Shown piece after piece: positions 46,400 through 57,292 of a stretch of DNA of 64,000 nucleotides. Where the stretch lies: contig JALJCQ010000023.1 in the NCBI GenBank assembly GCA_023091665.1, positions 930,001 to 994,000 of the forward strand, given 5' to 3'. Below the pieces are notes generated by a model, which saw nothing but the letters and a program-made list of their open reading frames with translations, was not told the DNA's origin and did no database searches. Each line of letters starts with the position of its first letter. The stretch's first letter is position 1. This DNA comes from Pythium myriotylum. Lineage: Eukaryota > Oomycota > Peronosporomycetes > Pythiales > Pythiaceae. The translations under genes and the position numbers were made by a program.

Positions 46400-49300
46400 T
46401 TATGCCAAAAAGCGAACTGCAAACAACCCCATGTTGTTTTGCAGGAAGGCACCGAAAGAAGGCGTAGACTGGAGACTTGACAACACAACCTGAAGCGAAG
46501 CACGCTGCGCATCGTCGTACACACGTCGAAGACACGCACGCACATGAGCACCCACAGTCGTATACACCACACGCAGTGCTGCAATTGTTGGCATCGGGGA
46601 CCGCCCGTTGAACAGTCGCCCATTGCGTTCAGTCCACAACAGGTGAAGTACCACAGCACGGATGACTTGCCACAGGTCTTGGATTTCTTCTGTGTGGTCC
46701 TTCCACACGGGAGCAACGCGGATGGCTTTACCGAAGACAATGTCGGTCCAGGAGGGTCGAGATGTGAAGAACACCGACATATCACGGAAGATGTCGCGCC
46801 ATATCACAGTCGGCAGCACACACTCGAAGAACAAATGACGCGCCGTCTCCACTGAGTTGCAGCCTGGTCGAACACAGTACACGATGCCGGGATTTGCCAC
46901 CGTCATGAACGAGAAGCGTGAGCGAGTCGGTAACAAGCCGTACGCCAAGCGGAACTGGAGGTCTTCGTATATCGGGAGAAGCAACACACGAAGCCGCTTG
47001 CGTAGCTTGTTGAATCGGAGGACCACGTCTGTAGGCGCTCGAGGGTCGTGGAAGAACAGCGGATGCGTTCTCGTCGGCTCTGGAGCTTGCCACACCAGGC
47101 GGAGCAGTTGGGATCGTGGAATGCGCGGCACCCAGCACACACGGTCGTTGATCTCCACACCGACTCGCGGATGTTGGTGCTCAGGCGCCGTCGGTAGCAC
47201 TCCATCGACTGGGACAGAGCACATTGTGCAGAGACGCCCGAAAACTTGCGTGGCTTCCTCGTGAAGCTTGAGCAGCCACGTGTACTGTCGATACGGGGTG
47301 ATGGAGACTTGGGTGTAGTCGACATGTCGCTCAGCAAACTCGATCGCGCTCGGCCACTTGTCGCCTTCACCAGCGAAGTCACGAAGAGATCGCAACTGAA
47401 AGACACGGGCAACTTGCCGACGGAAGCTTCGTTGCGGCTCTGCAATCATGCTGAGAGAACGATGCTGGGACGGCGTTGTGTCGGAACGGCTGGTTGGGAG
47501 GAACTGGAAGTTCTTGTCGCCATGGAACCAGATCGGTTGGTCGAGTGCAAACGCAAGACAGTCTTCTGGAGGGAGGTCGAGCCACGACACCGGCCACTTG
47601 ATAGCGTACCAAGTCTTCCAGGCCGCACGCCACCACGAAGAGAGCTGGTCCCACTCGATCGAGCCTCGATGCCGCCACGGACTGACGTAGAGAAAGTCGA
47701 GTGGCCTCTGCGGGCCCCACCGCGGAAGACTGATCCGCAGCAGCTCGACTCCTGCTACCGTCCAGTTGCCGGTCGTCGATGCCGAAGCTGCCGTGAACTG
47801 AAGCAGGAGCTGCAGTGACTGTCGCTTGAGCACACCGTCGAGACTCGGTACCTGCAGACCCCCAGACTCGCGCGGCAGGTTGACAAATTCGTTCGAGATC
47901 AACTGGACATGCCGAGCGTCGCGTTCGTAGCGCCGACTCAAGACGAACCGGTGTAGCGCGGCTTGCCACTTCTTCACTCGTCCTGGCGGCACAACAACGT
48001 GAGCAGTGTAGTGCCACAGACGTGAGAGCACCATGGTCTGGGCGACGAGGAGCCTGCCTTGGAGCGTCCGTGCGCGCCGAAACCACTGCTTGAACCCGTC
48101 AAAGAAGCGTCGATCGAGGTCTTCAACAATCAATTCCGTTGTGCGTCGTTGACCGAACAGGAGACCGAGGAACTTGACCGTGGAGTCTTCATCGAGAACC
48201 TGCACACCTGGTATGCCCGGGCATCGCCGCGTTCGATGCAGCGACATCAGCACACACTTGTTCACGTTGAGCTTGGCGCCGGAGCCTTGACAGTATTCTT
48301 CGACCAACCCAAGTTGCGCCTCGACACCAGCGATAGAGCCCGACAGTAACGTCGAGTCGTCGGCGAAGAAAATACTCGCGACGGTGGCATCCGCTGTCAA
48401 GCAGATCCCATGTTCTTCGTGCTGGCGGAGCAGGTTACCGAGTGGCTCGATAACAAGCAAGAACAGCAGCGCCGACAGCGGATCACCTTGCTTGACTCCG
48501 CGCGTTGGGCAGAGCGGGTCTTGCACGAATCCGTTGATCATGAGATGCGCGTGTGGTCGAGTGTACAGGAGCTTCACCCACCCCGAGAACGCCCCGCCAC
48601 ATCCCATCCGATCGAGCACCTGAAACATGTAGTTCCAGTTGACGCGGTCGTACGCCTTCTCAAAGTCGAGGAACATGGCGTAGGCTTCCTCGTCGCGCGC
48701 GGTGACGAGGTCTTGCAGGTCACTCACGAAACGAACGTGGTGATGCAGAGAGCGACCACGCACGAAAGCCTTCTGGTCTTGGTGCACAAGCTTGGTCAGG
48801 AACAACTGCAGTCGGAAAGCGAGAACCTTTGACAGTGCCTTCACGTCGACACCCATCAAAGCAATTGGGCGATAGTTGCCTGGGTCAGCTCGGGATCCCT
48901 TCTTGTGCAGCAGACTGATCGCAGACTGGCGCTGACACCGAAGGAGCTCTCCTCGCTGAAGCTGGTAGTTGAACACGATCTCGAGGCATTCACCGAAGAC
49001 GTCAGGAGCCACTTGGTAGAACGAAGCTGGAAGCCCATCCATCCCGGGTGCAGACGATGCCCGCATCTTCTTGATTGCACTAGCAAGGTCCGCCGCTGTG
49101 ATCGGAGCGTTGAGGATATTTTGCTCGTCTTCAGACAGTCGGCGGTCGATCGTGTCGAGCATCCGGTCAATCTGGCTCTGCTCAGGCTCTTGGACGACAA
49201 CACCACCGCGCTCAACATCGCCCATGATACCGCCCCAGTGCTGATTGAAGGCAGCCGCGATATCCGCGGGGTTGCTTGATGCTGAGCCATCTTGAAGCCG

Positions 49301-50566
49301 CACTTCTTCGATGCTGACTCTCCGCAAGGATCCGTCCAGCGGTCGAAAGAAGTACTTGGATGACTTCTCCGCGTGTTGAGCCTGGAAGTCGAAAGCCGAG
49401 TCTTGGTTGTAAAGACGCGCCGAGTTGATGCTGTCTTGGTATGCCGTCAGTGCGGTCTGGAACACCGTCTGCGCGCGATCGCTTCGCTCCGACCGGTATG
49501 CCGCAGCCGCGTGGGCAAGTGCCTGACGAGCTTCGGTGATGGCGGTCTCACCTTGACGCTTCAGCTTGCGCTGCAGAGCTTGAAGCTGACGACGCATGTC
49601 CTTCTTCCACTTGTGCCACACCTTGCCCGGGTTGGAGGAGCGCCGTAACGCAGCAAGCACAGTCGTCGCTTCGCCTTGGATAGCTTCAACGATATCGGGG
49701 AAGTCGAGCATCGCCGACTGGAAACGCCAGTACCCGTGGCCTTGAGGCTGGCTCATCGCGCGCAACACAACTTGATGTGCGAGATGGTCGCCGGCACCCT
49801 TGGGCTCAAAGTACGAGGAGTCACCGTATAGCGCGGTGCAGAAGTCCTCCGACATGAGGATGTAGTCGAGACGGTTGTGTCGAGGCTGTGGACCAGTGTA
49901 GACGCGTTCGTCGGGATGGTGGATTCGCCAGGCATCCACGACACCGAGTTGGGCCAACCACGCCACACACGCGTTACCGCCGGTCGTTCCTGTCGCCCTT
50001 GGATCCGACGCATCGACGAGGGGGTCAAGTGGCGTGTTGAGGTCACCGAGCACCAGGTGAGTCGCATTGTCTTCGAACACTTCGTACGGTAGCGCTTCGA
50101 AGAACCCCTTCTTCTCGAAGTTATCGACTGGCGCGTACACGTTGTGGATGTAGATCGGAGCACCGTTCGCGACGACCCGGACGACCAAGTAGCGGCCTTG
50201 AATAGTCAACGAAGACTGCCCACAAGCAGACTGAAAGCCGGGAAAGTCGGAGCGGAGCACTGTCATGACGCCACCCGATCGTGCAGCAACGGCAACTGGA
50301 CTGTGCGCGTTGGTGTCGCTGACGAAGAGGCGGTGTTGAAATCTGGTGTCATGGTGAAATTGGAGCGTTGCACGATGATGCGAGTCGCGCAGCTTGGTCT
50401 CTTGGACGCACGAGAGACTGTTCTTGATGAGCTGGTTCTCGATCAACAGGTGGCCGTTCTTCTTGATCCCGTTGGTGTTCACCGTCAAAAGACTGATGTT
50501 CTCCCACGAGACCTCGGCCGCGTCCGCCTCGACCGCTTTAGCAGTCGAGGCAGAGCGGTCCGGCAC
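46400..50566 (-). CDS. LINE ORF2: APE-type endonuclease and reverse transcriptase, copy 2
   Basis: 1388 residues, same domain order as copy 1. All endonuclease and reverse transcriptase motifs are intact, including FADD. Replacements relative to copy 1 are few: E116G, R672H, three around the FADD motif (VTSVFFADDSAL becomes VASIFFADDSTL), one R-to-C and one A-to-V toward the C-terminus. The 5' end is arranged as in copy 1: TAG, then GTG, no ATG before residue 101, and a 29-nt +1-frame overlap with ORF1. Four changes near 48133-48154 are all synonymous, as expected if protein function has been selected. Confidence 0.93.
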   Translation of the reverse strand: MPDRSASTAKAVEADAAEVSWENISLLTVNTNGIKKNGHLLIENQLIKNSLSCVQETKLRDSHHRATLQFHHDTRFQHRLFVSDTNAHSPVAVAARSGGVMTVLRSDFPGFQSACGQSSLTIQGRYLVVRVVANGAPIYIHNVYAPVDNFEKKGFFEALPYEVFEDNATHLVLGDLNTPLDPLVDASDPRATGTTGGNACVAWLAQLGVVDAWRIHHPDERVYTGPQPRHNRLDYILMSEDFCTALYGDSSYFEPKGAGDHLAHQVVLRAMSQPQGHGYWRFQSAMLDFPDIVEAIQGEATTVLAALRRSSNPGKVWHKWKKDMRRQLQALQRKLKRQGETAITEARQALAHAAAAYRSERSDRAQTVFQTALTAYQDSINSARLYNQDSAFDFQAQHAEKSSKYFFRPLDGSLRRVSIEEVRLQDGSASSNPADIAAAFNQHWGGIMGDVERGGVVVQEPEQSQIDRMLDTIDRRLSEDEQNILNAPITAADLASAIKKMRASSAPGMDGLPASFYQVAPDVFGECLEIVFNYQLQRGELLRCQRQSAISLLHKKGSRADPGNYRPIALMGVDVKALSKVLAFRLQLFLTKLVHQDQKAFVRGRSLHHHVRFVSDLQDLVTARDEEAYAMFLDFEKAYDRVNWNYMFQVLDRMGCGGAFSGWVKLLYTRPHAHLMINGFVQDPLCPTRGVKQGDPLSALLFLLVIEPLGNLLRQHEEHGICLTADATVASIFFADDSTLLSGSIAGVEAQLGLVEEYCQGSGAKLNVNKCVLMSLHRTRRCPGIPGVQVLDEDSTVKFLGLLFGQRRTTELIVEDLDRRFFDGFKQWFRRARTLQGRLLVAQTMVLSRLWHYTAHVVVPPGRVKKWQAALHRFVLSRRYERDARHVQLISNEFVNLPRESGGLQVPSLDGVLKRQSLQLLLQFTAASASTTGNWTVAGVELLRISLPRWGPQRPLDFLYVSPWRHRGSIEWDQLSSWWRAAWKTWYAIKWPVSWLDLPPEDCLAFALDQPIWFHGDKNFQFLPTSRSDTTPSQHRSLSMIAEPQRSFRRQVARVFQLRSLRDFAGEGDKWPSAIEFAERHVDYTQVSITPYRQYTWLLKLHEEATQVFGRLCTMCSVPVDGVLPTAPEHQHPRVGVEINDRVCWVPRIPRSQLLRLVWQAPEPTRTHPLFFHDPRAPTDVVLRFNKLRKRLRVLLLPIYEDLQFRLAYGLLPTRSRFSFMTVANPGIVYCVRPGCNSVETARHLFFECVLPTVIWRDIFRDMSVFFTSRPSWTDIVFGKAIRVAPVWKDHTEEIQDLWQVIRAVVLHLLWTERNGRLFNGRSPMPTIAALRVVYTTVGAHVRACLRRVYDDAQRASLQVVLSSLQSTPSFGAFLQNNMGLFAVRFLA

Positions 50567-53254
50567 CTAGTGTTGCGACGCCGTTGACAGCCGTAAGCTG
50601 GAGAACCGCTTCGTCGTCGGAGAAGTACAAGCCGCACGTGCGAAGATATTCGAGGTCGTCGAGAAGCTCGCCTTGCCACTGGATCTTCTCCCACACGGCA
50701 AAGATCTGTGCGCCCAAGTCGGAGCGCAGCAGTGCCAACAACACGTTGGGGTGGAGCAAACGACCGTTGAGTGCTGGAATCCACCCGACTGGAGCTCCGG
50801 TAAGGCGCTGGATCCACATGTCGCTCTGGAAGATCTGCGGCGCCGTGCACATGAGCATCAACTCGAACAACGAGAGCGCGCACGTGGCTCGCAAGAGCGC
50901 CGACATCCGCTCATCACGATACCACCGTCCCGTCATCTTGAAGATGTCATTGCGATCCTTCGGCAGCTTCTCACCGTAGTGCGCAGCCCACTTGTGCGCG
51001 AAGGTCGTACACGAGTTTGGATCAGTCGCGCTCAACACACGATTGATCATGTGGAGCTGTGCGAGTTCCTTGACGTTGCCGCTGAGGTCACTCATCTCGC
51101 CGAGCAGCACAGAGTTGAACGCGAGCGGAGACTTCCCACCGGCAAGATGGCCGATCGTGTCCGGGTTGGCCGTGTTGCGGAGAGTCTTCTGAAGTGATTC
51201 CGCACGAACGTCCGCTGCAGCGATATGGTTCGACTGGAGCTGGAGGTCGGCGGTGGGCTCGGTCGTCTCGAGTTCGGCGAGGATCTCTTGGATTGACGTC
51301 GGTTCCTTCGTCTTCATGACCAGAGTGTGGTGCTTGGTCAAGAAGTGACTCGACTCCTTGCTGGTCTTGATCGTGTCGGGACCCTTGACCTTGCGAGGCA
51401 CGACCTGGAACCGCGGCAGGCTCGACTCGTTGAGCGCCGCATTGCAGCAGTCGAGTTCGAACTCGATGGAGTTCAACACTTCGAAGTAGTTGCTTGTCGC
51501 GATGCCTTGCACGGGCTTCGGTCGCGCCTTCTGTAACATGTCGGCAAAGTCGTCGGCGTAACGCGAGCGCTTGCCCTTGGACTTGGTCGATTTGGTTCCG
51601 TTTTCCGGACGATCTGCGTTGGACGCGGACAGACCGAGCGGCGGTGGCGGCGGCGGCAGAGACTTGGCTCCAGGCTGCGGACTACCCGGAGGCGTCAACA
51701 GCGATCCCGCGTGCGTACCGACCGAGATGACGCTTGCAGAGTCTTGCGACTTGGACTCCGCTTGCGAGACACCGTTCTTCACCGCGTCTGCGTACGAAGT
51801 CGGAGCAGCCGGCTCGGACGGTTGCACTGGTGCTGGCGGAGTAGGCTGGTTGATCTTGTCCAAGTCCAAAGCGTGTGGCGACACCTGACCGAAACCACGT
51901 CGCTGGGACGGGAACGCGGCGTCGCGCGCCAAAGCTGGGTACATGCGGTTGCCGAAGATGACTTGGTCGCACGTGAAGCCTTGCACACACAGCGCTCGTG
52001 GGCACGTCGCACTTCGAAAGTAGACGCGCCACGTTGCTGTCGTCATTCCGGACGCGAGGTTGACGTCGCGGAACGTGTCGTAAATCGGCTCGCTGCCGAT
52101 GTCGAAGAACGCGCGCAGAAGACCTTCGTTGTCGAAGTTGCTGTCGACGCTCGAGATGTCGATGTAGAAGCGATCGGCGAGGACGTCGAAGTCTTGGAAC
52201 ATGTACTTGCCACCGAGGATCTTGACTTCCTGACGCGCGAGGCGTTCGCACGCAGCACGTGACTTGACCTTGACGCGGATTTCTCCGCCACGACCCTTGG
52301 AGATCTGGCCGAGTTCTTGAAGCTTGATCTGCTCGGTGACCACGGGGTTCCCGTTGTCCTTGAGAAAAGACGCCATGATCTTGTTGATGCCGGTACGCTC
52401 GAACGCGCGACCAGTGTCGATGGTCATGACGTAACGAGCGCGCGGGAGCTCGTACGGGCGCGCTTGTTCAACTGACGTGAAGAGCGAGGCCCAGTCGCCA
52501 CCGTTCTCGTACAGCGCGTCAATCGCTTCGATATCCGCAGCACACGGTCGAGGCAGCACCACACGACTGGTCGCCGAGACGGGAGTTCTGTCACGGCGAA
52601 TCTCGGTTGGACGGCGTAGAAGAGCACCAAGCGAAGGCGTCGCACCTGCCGCACTGGCAGGCGGTTGCTGAGCATCCGGAATCGGATCCGGGGTCGAATC
52701 AGTCGTAGTCGAGTCTTCAACAGTTGATTCGTCGGGGCTTGAGGCGAGACTGAGCTGGAGCGAGGTCGCCGCCATCATCAAGTCGTCGTCGTCATCGTCG
52801 CCACAGGAGACAGCAGTAGTCCCAGTGTTCGCGAGCGAGTCGGTCGAACTGGAAAGCGCAACGGAGATCTCGACACCAGACGCCACCGGAGCGGAGCCTG
52901 TCACGAGCACCGTCATACCGGCACCGACATCCACGATGCGGGCGGTAGAGGCGGGTCCGTCGGCGGTTGAAGGAGCGTCGGCGTCGTCGACCGCGGAGGT
53001 AGCCGTCGTGCCGGAGCTGACTGGGGCTTGCGCATTCACTGACTTCGAAGTCACGTGAGATACGGGCGCGGGCGTCGCAGGGTCGTCGGCAGTCGCACTG
53101 GCACCATCCGGACCAGATGGTGGCTCACAATGCGTGAGACTTCCCGAATCTTGTGCAGAGACGGGACGGAGCAGCTGCGCGGGAGGGTTCTCACCCACAA
53201 AGTCGAGGTCGGAGGGGGATGGGCGAGCCGAGTCGATCTGGTTCGCTGGCTTCA
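50538..53254 (-). CDS. LINE ORF1: RNA-binding nucleoprotein, copy 2
   Basis: 905 residues, nearly identical to copy 1 (one visible replacement, R to Q, in ESLRKTLR). I place the start at the ATG matching copy 1, near 53254. In this copy the frame stays open upstream through the 5' UTR and antisense through both tRNAs to about 53507, because the extra junction A of copy 1 is missing. Translation of the tRNA antisense is unlikely to be meaningful, and copy 1 does not support it. RRM-like region, acidic run, proline run and basic stretch as in copy 1. Confidence 0.85.
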
Positions 53255-53348
53255 TCTTCGTTCGACGGGAAGGCTGGGAGGCTGGTTGGCTGGTTACTTC
53301 GGCTGTTTGCTTGGATCGACTTGTGCTCGACGAGGCAAAACGAGAAGT

Positions 53349-53421
53349 GGGGATGTAGCTCAGATGGTAGAGCGCTCGCTTAGCATGCGAGAGGTACTGG
53401 GATCGATACCCAGCTTCTCCA
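53349..53421 (+). tRNA. tRNA-Ala(AGC), unit 26, rebuilt by LINE 2 duplication
   Basis: Matches unit 1; its first 15 nt are the right duplication of LINE copy 2 and its upstream flank is the LINE 5' UTR. Confidence 0.97.
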
Positions 53422-53422
53422 G

Positions 53423-53494
53423 GCGTATGTAGTATAGTGGTTAGTACCTCACGTTGTGGCCGTGATATCCCAGGTTCGACTCCTGGCATACGCA
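53423..53494 (+). tRNA. tRNA-His(GTG), unit 26
   Basis: Matches unit 1; G-1 at 53422, T5 at 53499-53503. Long GCCTCC block; triplet tract shortened by loss of the AAGAACGAC part. Confidence 0.97.
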
Positions 53495-54871
53495 TCTCTT
53501 TTTGCACAACCTATCACATCCGAATCCCCGCAGCTATCACACTCACGCTCACGCTCACGCTCACGCTCACCCACACGCTCACGCTCACGCTCACCCACAC
53601 GCTCACGCACACTTGCGCCTCGACGATCGATCGCCCCCTCTATCTATCGTCCCTATCGAAGCCCTGCGCCTCCACCTGCGCCTCCACCTCCGCCTCCGCC
53701 TCCGATCTGCACACAGCCGCATTGTTCGTGCCACATGCCACGCCCTTGTCTTCATCTCCAACGCGGACAGAATCGTAGGCCATCCGCGTCGTGCGTCTCT
53801 CGTGCCACGCCTTGGTGACTTTGAAGTGTTGGAGCCCCGTGTTCTATATCCCCCGCATCCCCGTATTCCCGTACCCCCGTATCCTCGTATCGCCTTATTC
53901 CCATGTCCCTACGGCCCGTCCATCATCGACCACCGACCATCGACGCGGCCCCACAGGAGCAAGTCTGAGTAGTATTGCTTCTCTTCAAGAGCGTGGTGGC
54001 TTTGTTGTCTCATCTCCACAGCACAACTCGACACGATAGAGTGCGAGGTGGTGGTGGTGGTGGCTGTGTATCGATAGCGGCTTCTTGAGGTCACAGTCAC
54101 TCGATCGGCTTCCTCCTTGCGATGCGAACGTCGTGTGGCGCTCTACGACGTACTTCCTACGGCCACGACGCGGGGAGAGCGATAGAGGGACAGGAGAGAG
54201 CGATAGAGAGAGAGAGAGCGAGGTGGAGACAATATCGGCAACGACCGATACGAAAACAAAAACAAAGTCGAAGACGAAGGCGACGACGAAGGCGACGACG
54301 ACGACGACGACGACGACAACAACGACGACAACAACAACAACGACGAATGTCCCGTGCCCACGAATAAGGAGCAGTGGCTATGCAGACCTGCGAGCGGTGA
54401 GGTGGCATTCATCTCCACGGTGGCCAGGTGGGCGTCGGTAGATCAGGAGTGAAGTGTATGGCGAAGGCGGAGCTGTGAGTATACGGGCTTGGGGCGAGTG
54501 TTTGATGGAACGACGGGGTGAGGAGGGCGCCGAGGGGATGGAGAGGTGGCGGAGTGGATGTGGGGCAAGGAATGGAGTGCAGGCGACTTGTGCGGTCTCG
54601 GCGAGGTGGTTGATTGTGTGTAGGAGGAATCAGTGTGTAGCGGTGGGTGGGAATGAGCGAAGGGAACGAAGGGACGTTGAAGCGGTTTTGTCGAAGGATT
54701 GGGCGTGCGAGTGAGGTTGGTGAGTGCTGTAGTGGTTTTGCGGGAGCATATGGGTACGATGCGAGAGTTTGTTGTGTGTGGAGTGGTGAGTAATGTCTGT
54801 TTTTGCTATTTTGCGTGGCGTGGTTGTGATGCATGTTTGTGAGGAGTATGGTGTGTGGTAGGTGGTTGTAT

Positions 54872-54886
54872 GGGGATGTAGCTCAG
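54872..54886 (+). pseudogene. tRNA-Ala 5' stub, left duplication of short element 1
   Basis: Nt 1-15 of tRNA-Ala, then the 3' end of the short element; the partner duplication begins the gene at 55649. Confidence 0.95.
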
Positions 54887-55122
54887 TTTCAAGGCGTCTG
54901 TATTGCTGCACTAGCATTTACGACTGACTTCTAACTGCTCGCTAATCCCGTGCGGGTTTTATGTTGCTAAGGTTCGGTTGAGTCTCGTGGTTGGCTGGTC
55001 GGTTTGTGCTGAGAGGATGAATCCTTGCGTCATGGTTCGTTGGGTTGTTGAGGTGGTTGTTCTGTTGTCGTTGAAGCTGGGTACTGGGTTAACTTGACCT
55101 TCATTTGCTGGTTTGCTGGTAT

Positions 55123-55274
55123 GTTGATGCTGGGTTGCTTGAGTGTTGGTTGGGTTGAAGCTGGGTTGGCTGAATGCCGGTTGGGTTGATGCTGGGTTGC
55201 TTGAATGCTGGTTGGGTTGAGGTTGGTGTCGGTGAGTGCTGGTTGGGTTGAGGTTGGTGTCGGTGAGTGTTGGT
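55123..55274. repeat. Minisatellite inside short element 1
   Basis: Imperfect GGTTGGGTTGA-type repeats; the last two copies have a clear 31-bp period. It accounts for the Gln/Pro/Thr/Asn-rich open frames on the minus strand. Confidence 0.75.
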
Positions 55275-55359
55275 TACCCAACGGTCTCGTGAGTGAAGGT
55301 TGGTGGCTGGGTGCCGTGAGTGTTGGTCACGGCGTGGGTTGATCAGCGGTGGGTTGATA

Positions 55360-55536
55360 TTAGAGTCGACCAGGTGGCCGAGCTCTGGCGCGCGCTCTCC
55401 ATGTGGTGAATGTCGGCTCTCCCGATGAAGCCGAAGGAAGCACGCATGGGATGCCGACTGGTCGGCGCGGTGGCGGCAGCGTCCCGATGCCAAGCTTCTT
55501 GCGCTTGGTCTTGGCTCTCGCAGCACCCTTGGTCAT
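55360..55536 (-). CDS. Small basic ORF in short element 1 (uncertain)
   Basis: 58 codons from the first ATG of the sense strand (context GCCATGA, favourable) about 110 nt from the element 5' end. The N-terminus MTKGAARAKTKRKKLG is strongly basic and the C-terminus Arg/Pro-rich. I do not recognise it. It could be a remnant of a captured mRNA, a real small nucleic-acid-binding peptide, or chance. The second copy is identical, which is uninformative because the elements are so similar. Confidence 0.25.
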   Translation of the reverse strand: MTKGAARAKTKRKKLGIGTLPPPRRPVGIPCVLPSASSGEPTFTTWRARARARPPGRL

Positions 55537-55648
55537 GGCGACTGGGTGTGGAGAGGGTCGGGGGTGATGGGCTGGCAGCTGGGCTGGGTGCTTGGACTGG
55601 ACACTTCTGGACTTGGTCACTTGAGGGGTAGCGAGCAAATTGCGAAGT

Positions 55649-55721
55649 GGGGATGTAGCTCAGATGGTAGAGCGCTCGCTTAGCATGCGAGAGGTACTGG
55701 GATCGATACCCAGCTTCTCCA
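55649..55721 (+). tRNA. tRNA-Ala(AGC), unit 27, rebuilt by short element duplication
   Basis: Matches unit 1; upstream flank is the 5' end of short element 1. Confidence 0.97.
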
Positions 55722-55722
55722 G

Positions 55723-55794
55723 GCGTATGTAGTATAGTGGTTAGTACCTCACGTTGTGGCCGTGATATCCCAGGTTCGACTCCTGGCATACGCA
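55723..55794 (+). tRNA. tRNA-His(GTG), unit 27
   Basis: Matches unit 1; G-1 at 55722, T5 at 55799-55803. Rearranged triplet tract and a GAGATGG variant after the GA repeat. Confidence 0.97.
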
Positions 55795-57192
55795 TCTCTT
55801 TTTGCACAACCTATCACATCCGAATCCCCGCAGCTATCACACTCACGCTCACGCTCACGCTCACGCTCACCCACACGCTCACGCTCACGCTCACCCACAC
55901 GCTCACGCACACTTGCGCCTCGACGATCGATCGCCCCCTCTATCTATCGTCCCTATCGAAGCCCTGCGCCTCCACCTGCGCCTCCACCTCCGCCTCCGCC
56001 TCCGATCTGCACACAGCCGCATTGTTCGTGCCACATGCCACGCCCTTGTCTTCATCTCCAACGCGGACAGAATCGTAGGCCATCCGCGTCGTGCGTCTCT
56101 CGTGCCACGCCTTGGTGACTTTGAAGTGTTGGAGCCCCGTGTTCTATATCCCCCGCATCCCCGTATTCCCGTACCCCCGTATCCTCGTATCGCCTTATTC
56201 CCATGTCCCTACGGCCCGTCCATCATCGACCACCGACCATCGACGCGGCCCCACAGGAGCAAGTCTGAGTAGTATTGCTTCTCTTCAAGAGCGTGGTGGC
56301 TTTGTTGTCTCATCTCCACAGCACAACTCGACACGATAGAGTGCGAGGTGGTGGTGGTGGTGGCTGTGTATCGATAGCGGCTTCTTGAGGTCACAGTCAC
56401 TCGATCGGCTTCCTCCTTGCGATGCGAACGTCGTGTGGCGCTCTACGACGTACTTCCTACGGCCACGACGCGGGGAGAGCGATAGAGGGACAGGAGAGAG
56501 CGATAGAGAGAGAGAGAGCGAGATGGAGACAATATCGGCAACGACCGATACGAAAACAAAAACAAAGTCGAAGACGAAGGCGACGACGAAGGCGACGACG
56601 ACGACGACGACGACGACAACAAGAACGACGACAACAACAACAACGACGACAACAACAACAACGACGAATGTCCCGTGCCCACGAATAAGGAGCAGTGGCT
56701 ATGCAGACCTGCGAGCGGTGAGGTGGCATTCATCTCCACGGTGGCCAGGTGGGCGTCGGTAGATCAGGAGTGAAGTGTATGGCGAAGGCGGAGCTGTGAG
56801 TATACGGGCTTGGGGCGAGTGTTTGATGGAACGACGGGGTGAGGAGGGCGCCGAGGGGATGGAGAGGTGGCGGAGTGGATGTGGGGCAAGGAATGGAGTG
56901 CAGGCGACTTGTGCGGTCTCGGCGAGGTGGTTGATTGTGTGTAGGAGGAATCAGTGTGTAGCGGTGGGTGGGAATGAGCGAAGGGAGCGAAGGGACGTTG
57001 AAGCGGTTTTGTCGAAGGATTGGGCGTGCGAGTGAGGTTGGTGAGTGCTGTAGTGGTTTTGCGGGAGCATATGGGTACGATGCGAGAGTTTGTTGTGTGT
57101 GGAGTGGTGAGTAATGTCTGTTTTTGCTATTTTGCGTGGCGTGGTTGTGATGCATGTTTGTGAGGAGTATGGTGTGTGGTAGGTGGTTGTAT

Positions 57193-57207
57193 GGGGATGT
57201 AGCTCAG
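57193..57207 (+). pseudogene. tRNA-Ala 5' stub, left duplication of truncated element
   Basis: Nt 1-15 of tRNA-Ala ahead of the truncated short element. Confidence 0.95.
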
Positions 57208-57277
57208 TTTCAAGGCGTCTGTATTGCTGCACTAGCATTTACGACTGACTTCTAACTGCTCGCTAATCCCGTGCGGA
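57208..57277 (-). mobile_element. 5'-truncated short retroelement
   Basis: The terminal 69 bp of the short element (3' end retained, 5' end missing) plus one extra A (57277) before the next GGGGATGTAGCTCAG. 5' truncation with an intact 3' end is the signature of incomplete target-primed reverse transcription. Confidence 0.92.
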
Positions 57278-57292
57278 GGGGATGTAGCTCAG
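57278..57292 (+). pseudogene. tRNA-Ala 5' stub between two stacked insertions
   Basis: A second GGGGATGTAGCTCAG. It is both the right duplication of the truncated element and the left duplication of the following full element, showing reuse of the regenerated target. Confidence 0.93.

Larger units (their letters stand above)
46008..53348 (-). mobile_element. Full-length tRNA-Ala-specific LINE, copy 2
   Basis: 7,341 bp, same structure, orientation and insertion point as copy 1, one base shorter at the 5' junction. By eye about 14 substitutions separate the copies, 9 of them in a patch of ~545 bp that matches 25608-26150 of copy 1. Both ORFs are intact. The array sequence to the left differs from that left of copy 1 (ladder length, GGGAGCG), which favours a separate insertion over duplication of a whole segment. 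The shared terminal 18 bp are 46008-46025. Confidence 0.95.
53349..54886 (+). repeat. Array unit 26, isolated between LINE 2 and short element 1
   Basis: A single unit (1,523 bp plus the left duplication stub) separated from the rest of the array by two insertions. It has a shortened GAC/AAC tract and the GGGAACG variant seen in block 1, unlike its right-hand neighbours, which carry GGGAGCG. The spacer has no other gene. Confidence 0.95.
54887..55648 (-). mobile_element. Short non-autonomous retroelement (LINE partner), copy 1
   Basis: 762 bp inserted at exactly the LINE site with the same 15-bp duplication and orientation. The 3' terminal 18 bp (54887-54904, TTTCAAGGCGTCTGTATT on the + strand) are identical to the LINE terminus; after that the sequences diverge. 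The 5' ends are also alike (sense ACTTCGCAATTTGC against ACTTCTCGTTTTGCC in the LINE). It has no reverse transcriptase, no poly(A) and no obvious Pol III boxes on the sense strand. It holds a small basic ORF and a minisatellite. The likely explanation is mobilisation by the LINE proteins through the shared 3' end, as for SINEs paired with stringent LINEs. Confidence 0.9.
55649..57207 (+). repeat. Array unit 27, isolated between short elements
   Basis: A single unit (1,544 bp plus the stub). Its triplet tract has a rearranged and longer AAC portion, and a GAGATGG variant follows the GA repeat. It ends in a tRNA-Ala stub filled by a truncated and then a full short element. Confidence 0.95.

Noticed and set aside
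23481..53348. LINE copies 1 and 2 as ends of one duplicated segment
   Set aside because: The flanking units differ in ladder length and in the GGGAACG/GGGAGCG marker, and the 5' junctions differ by one base. Separate insertions are simpler, though later conversion between copies cannot be excluded.
50538..53507. A 989-codon version of ORF1 in LINE copy 2 extending antisense across both tRNA genes
   Set aside because: The extra ~84 residues are translated tRNA antisense and 5' UTR, and the frame is closed in copy 1 by the extra junction base. The internal ATG shared by both copies is the better start.
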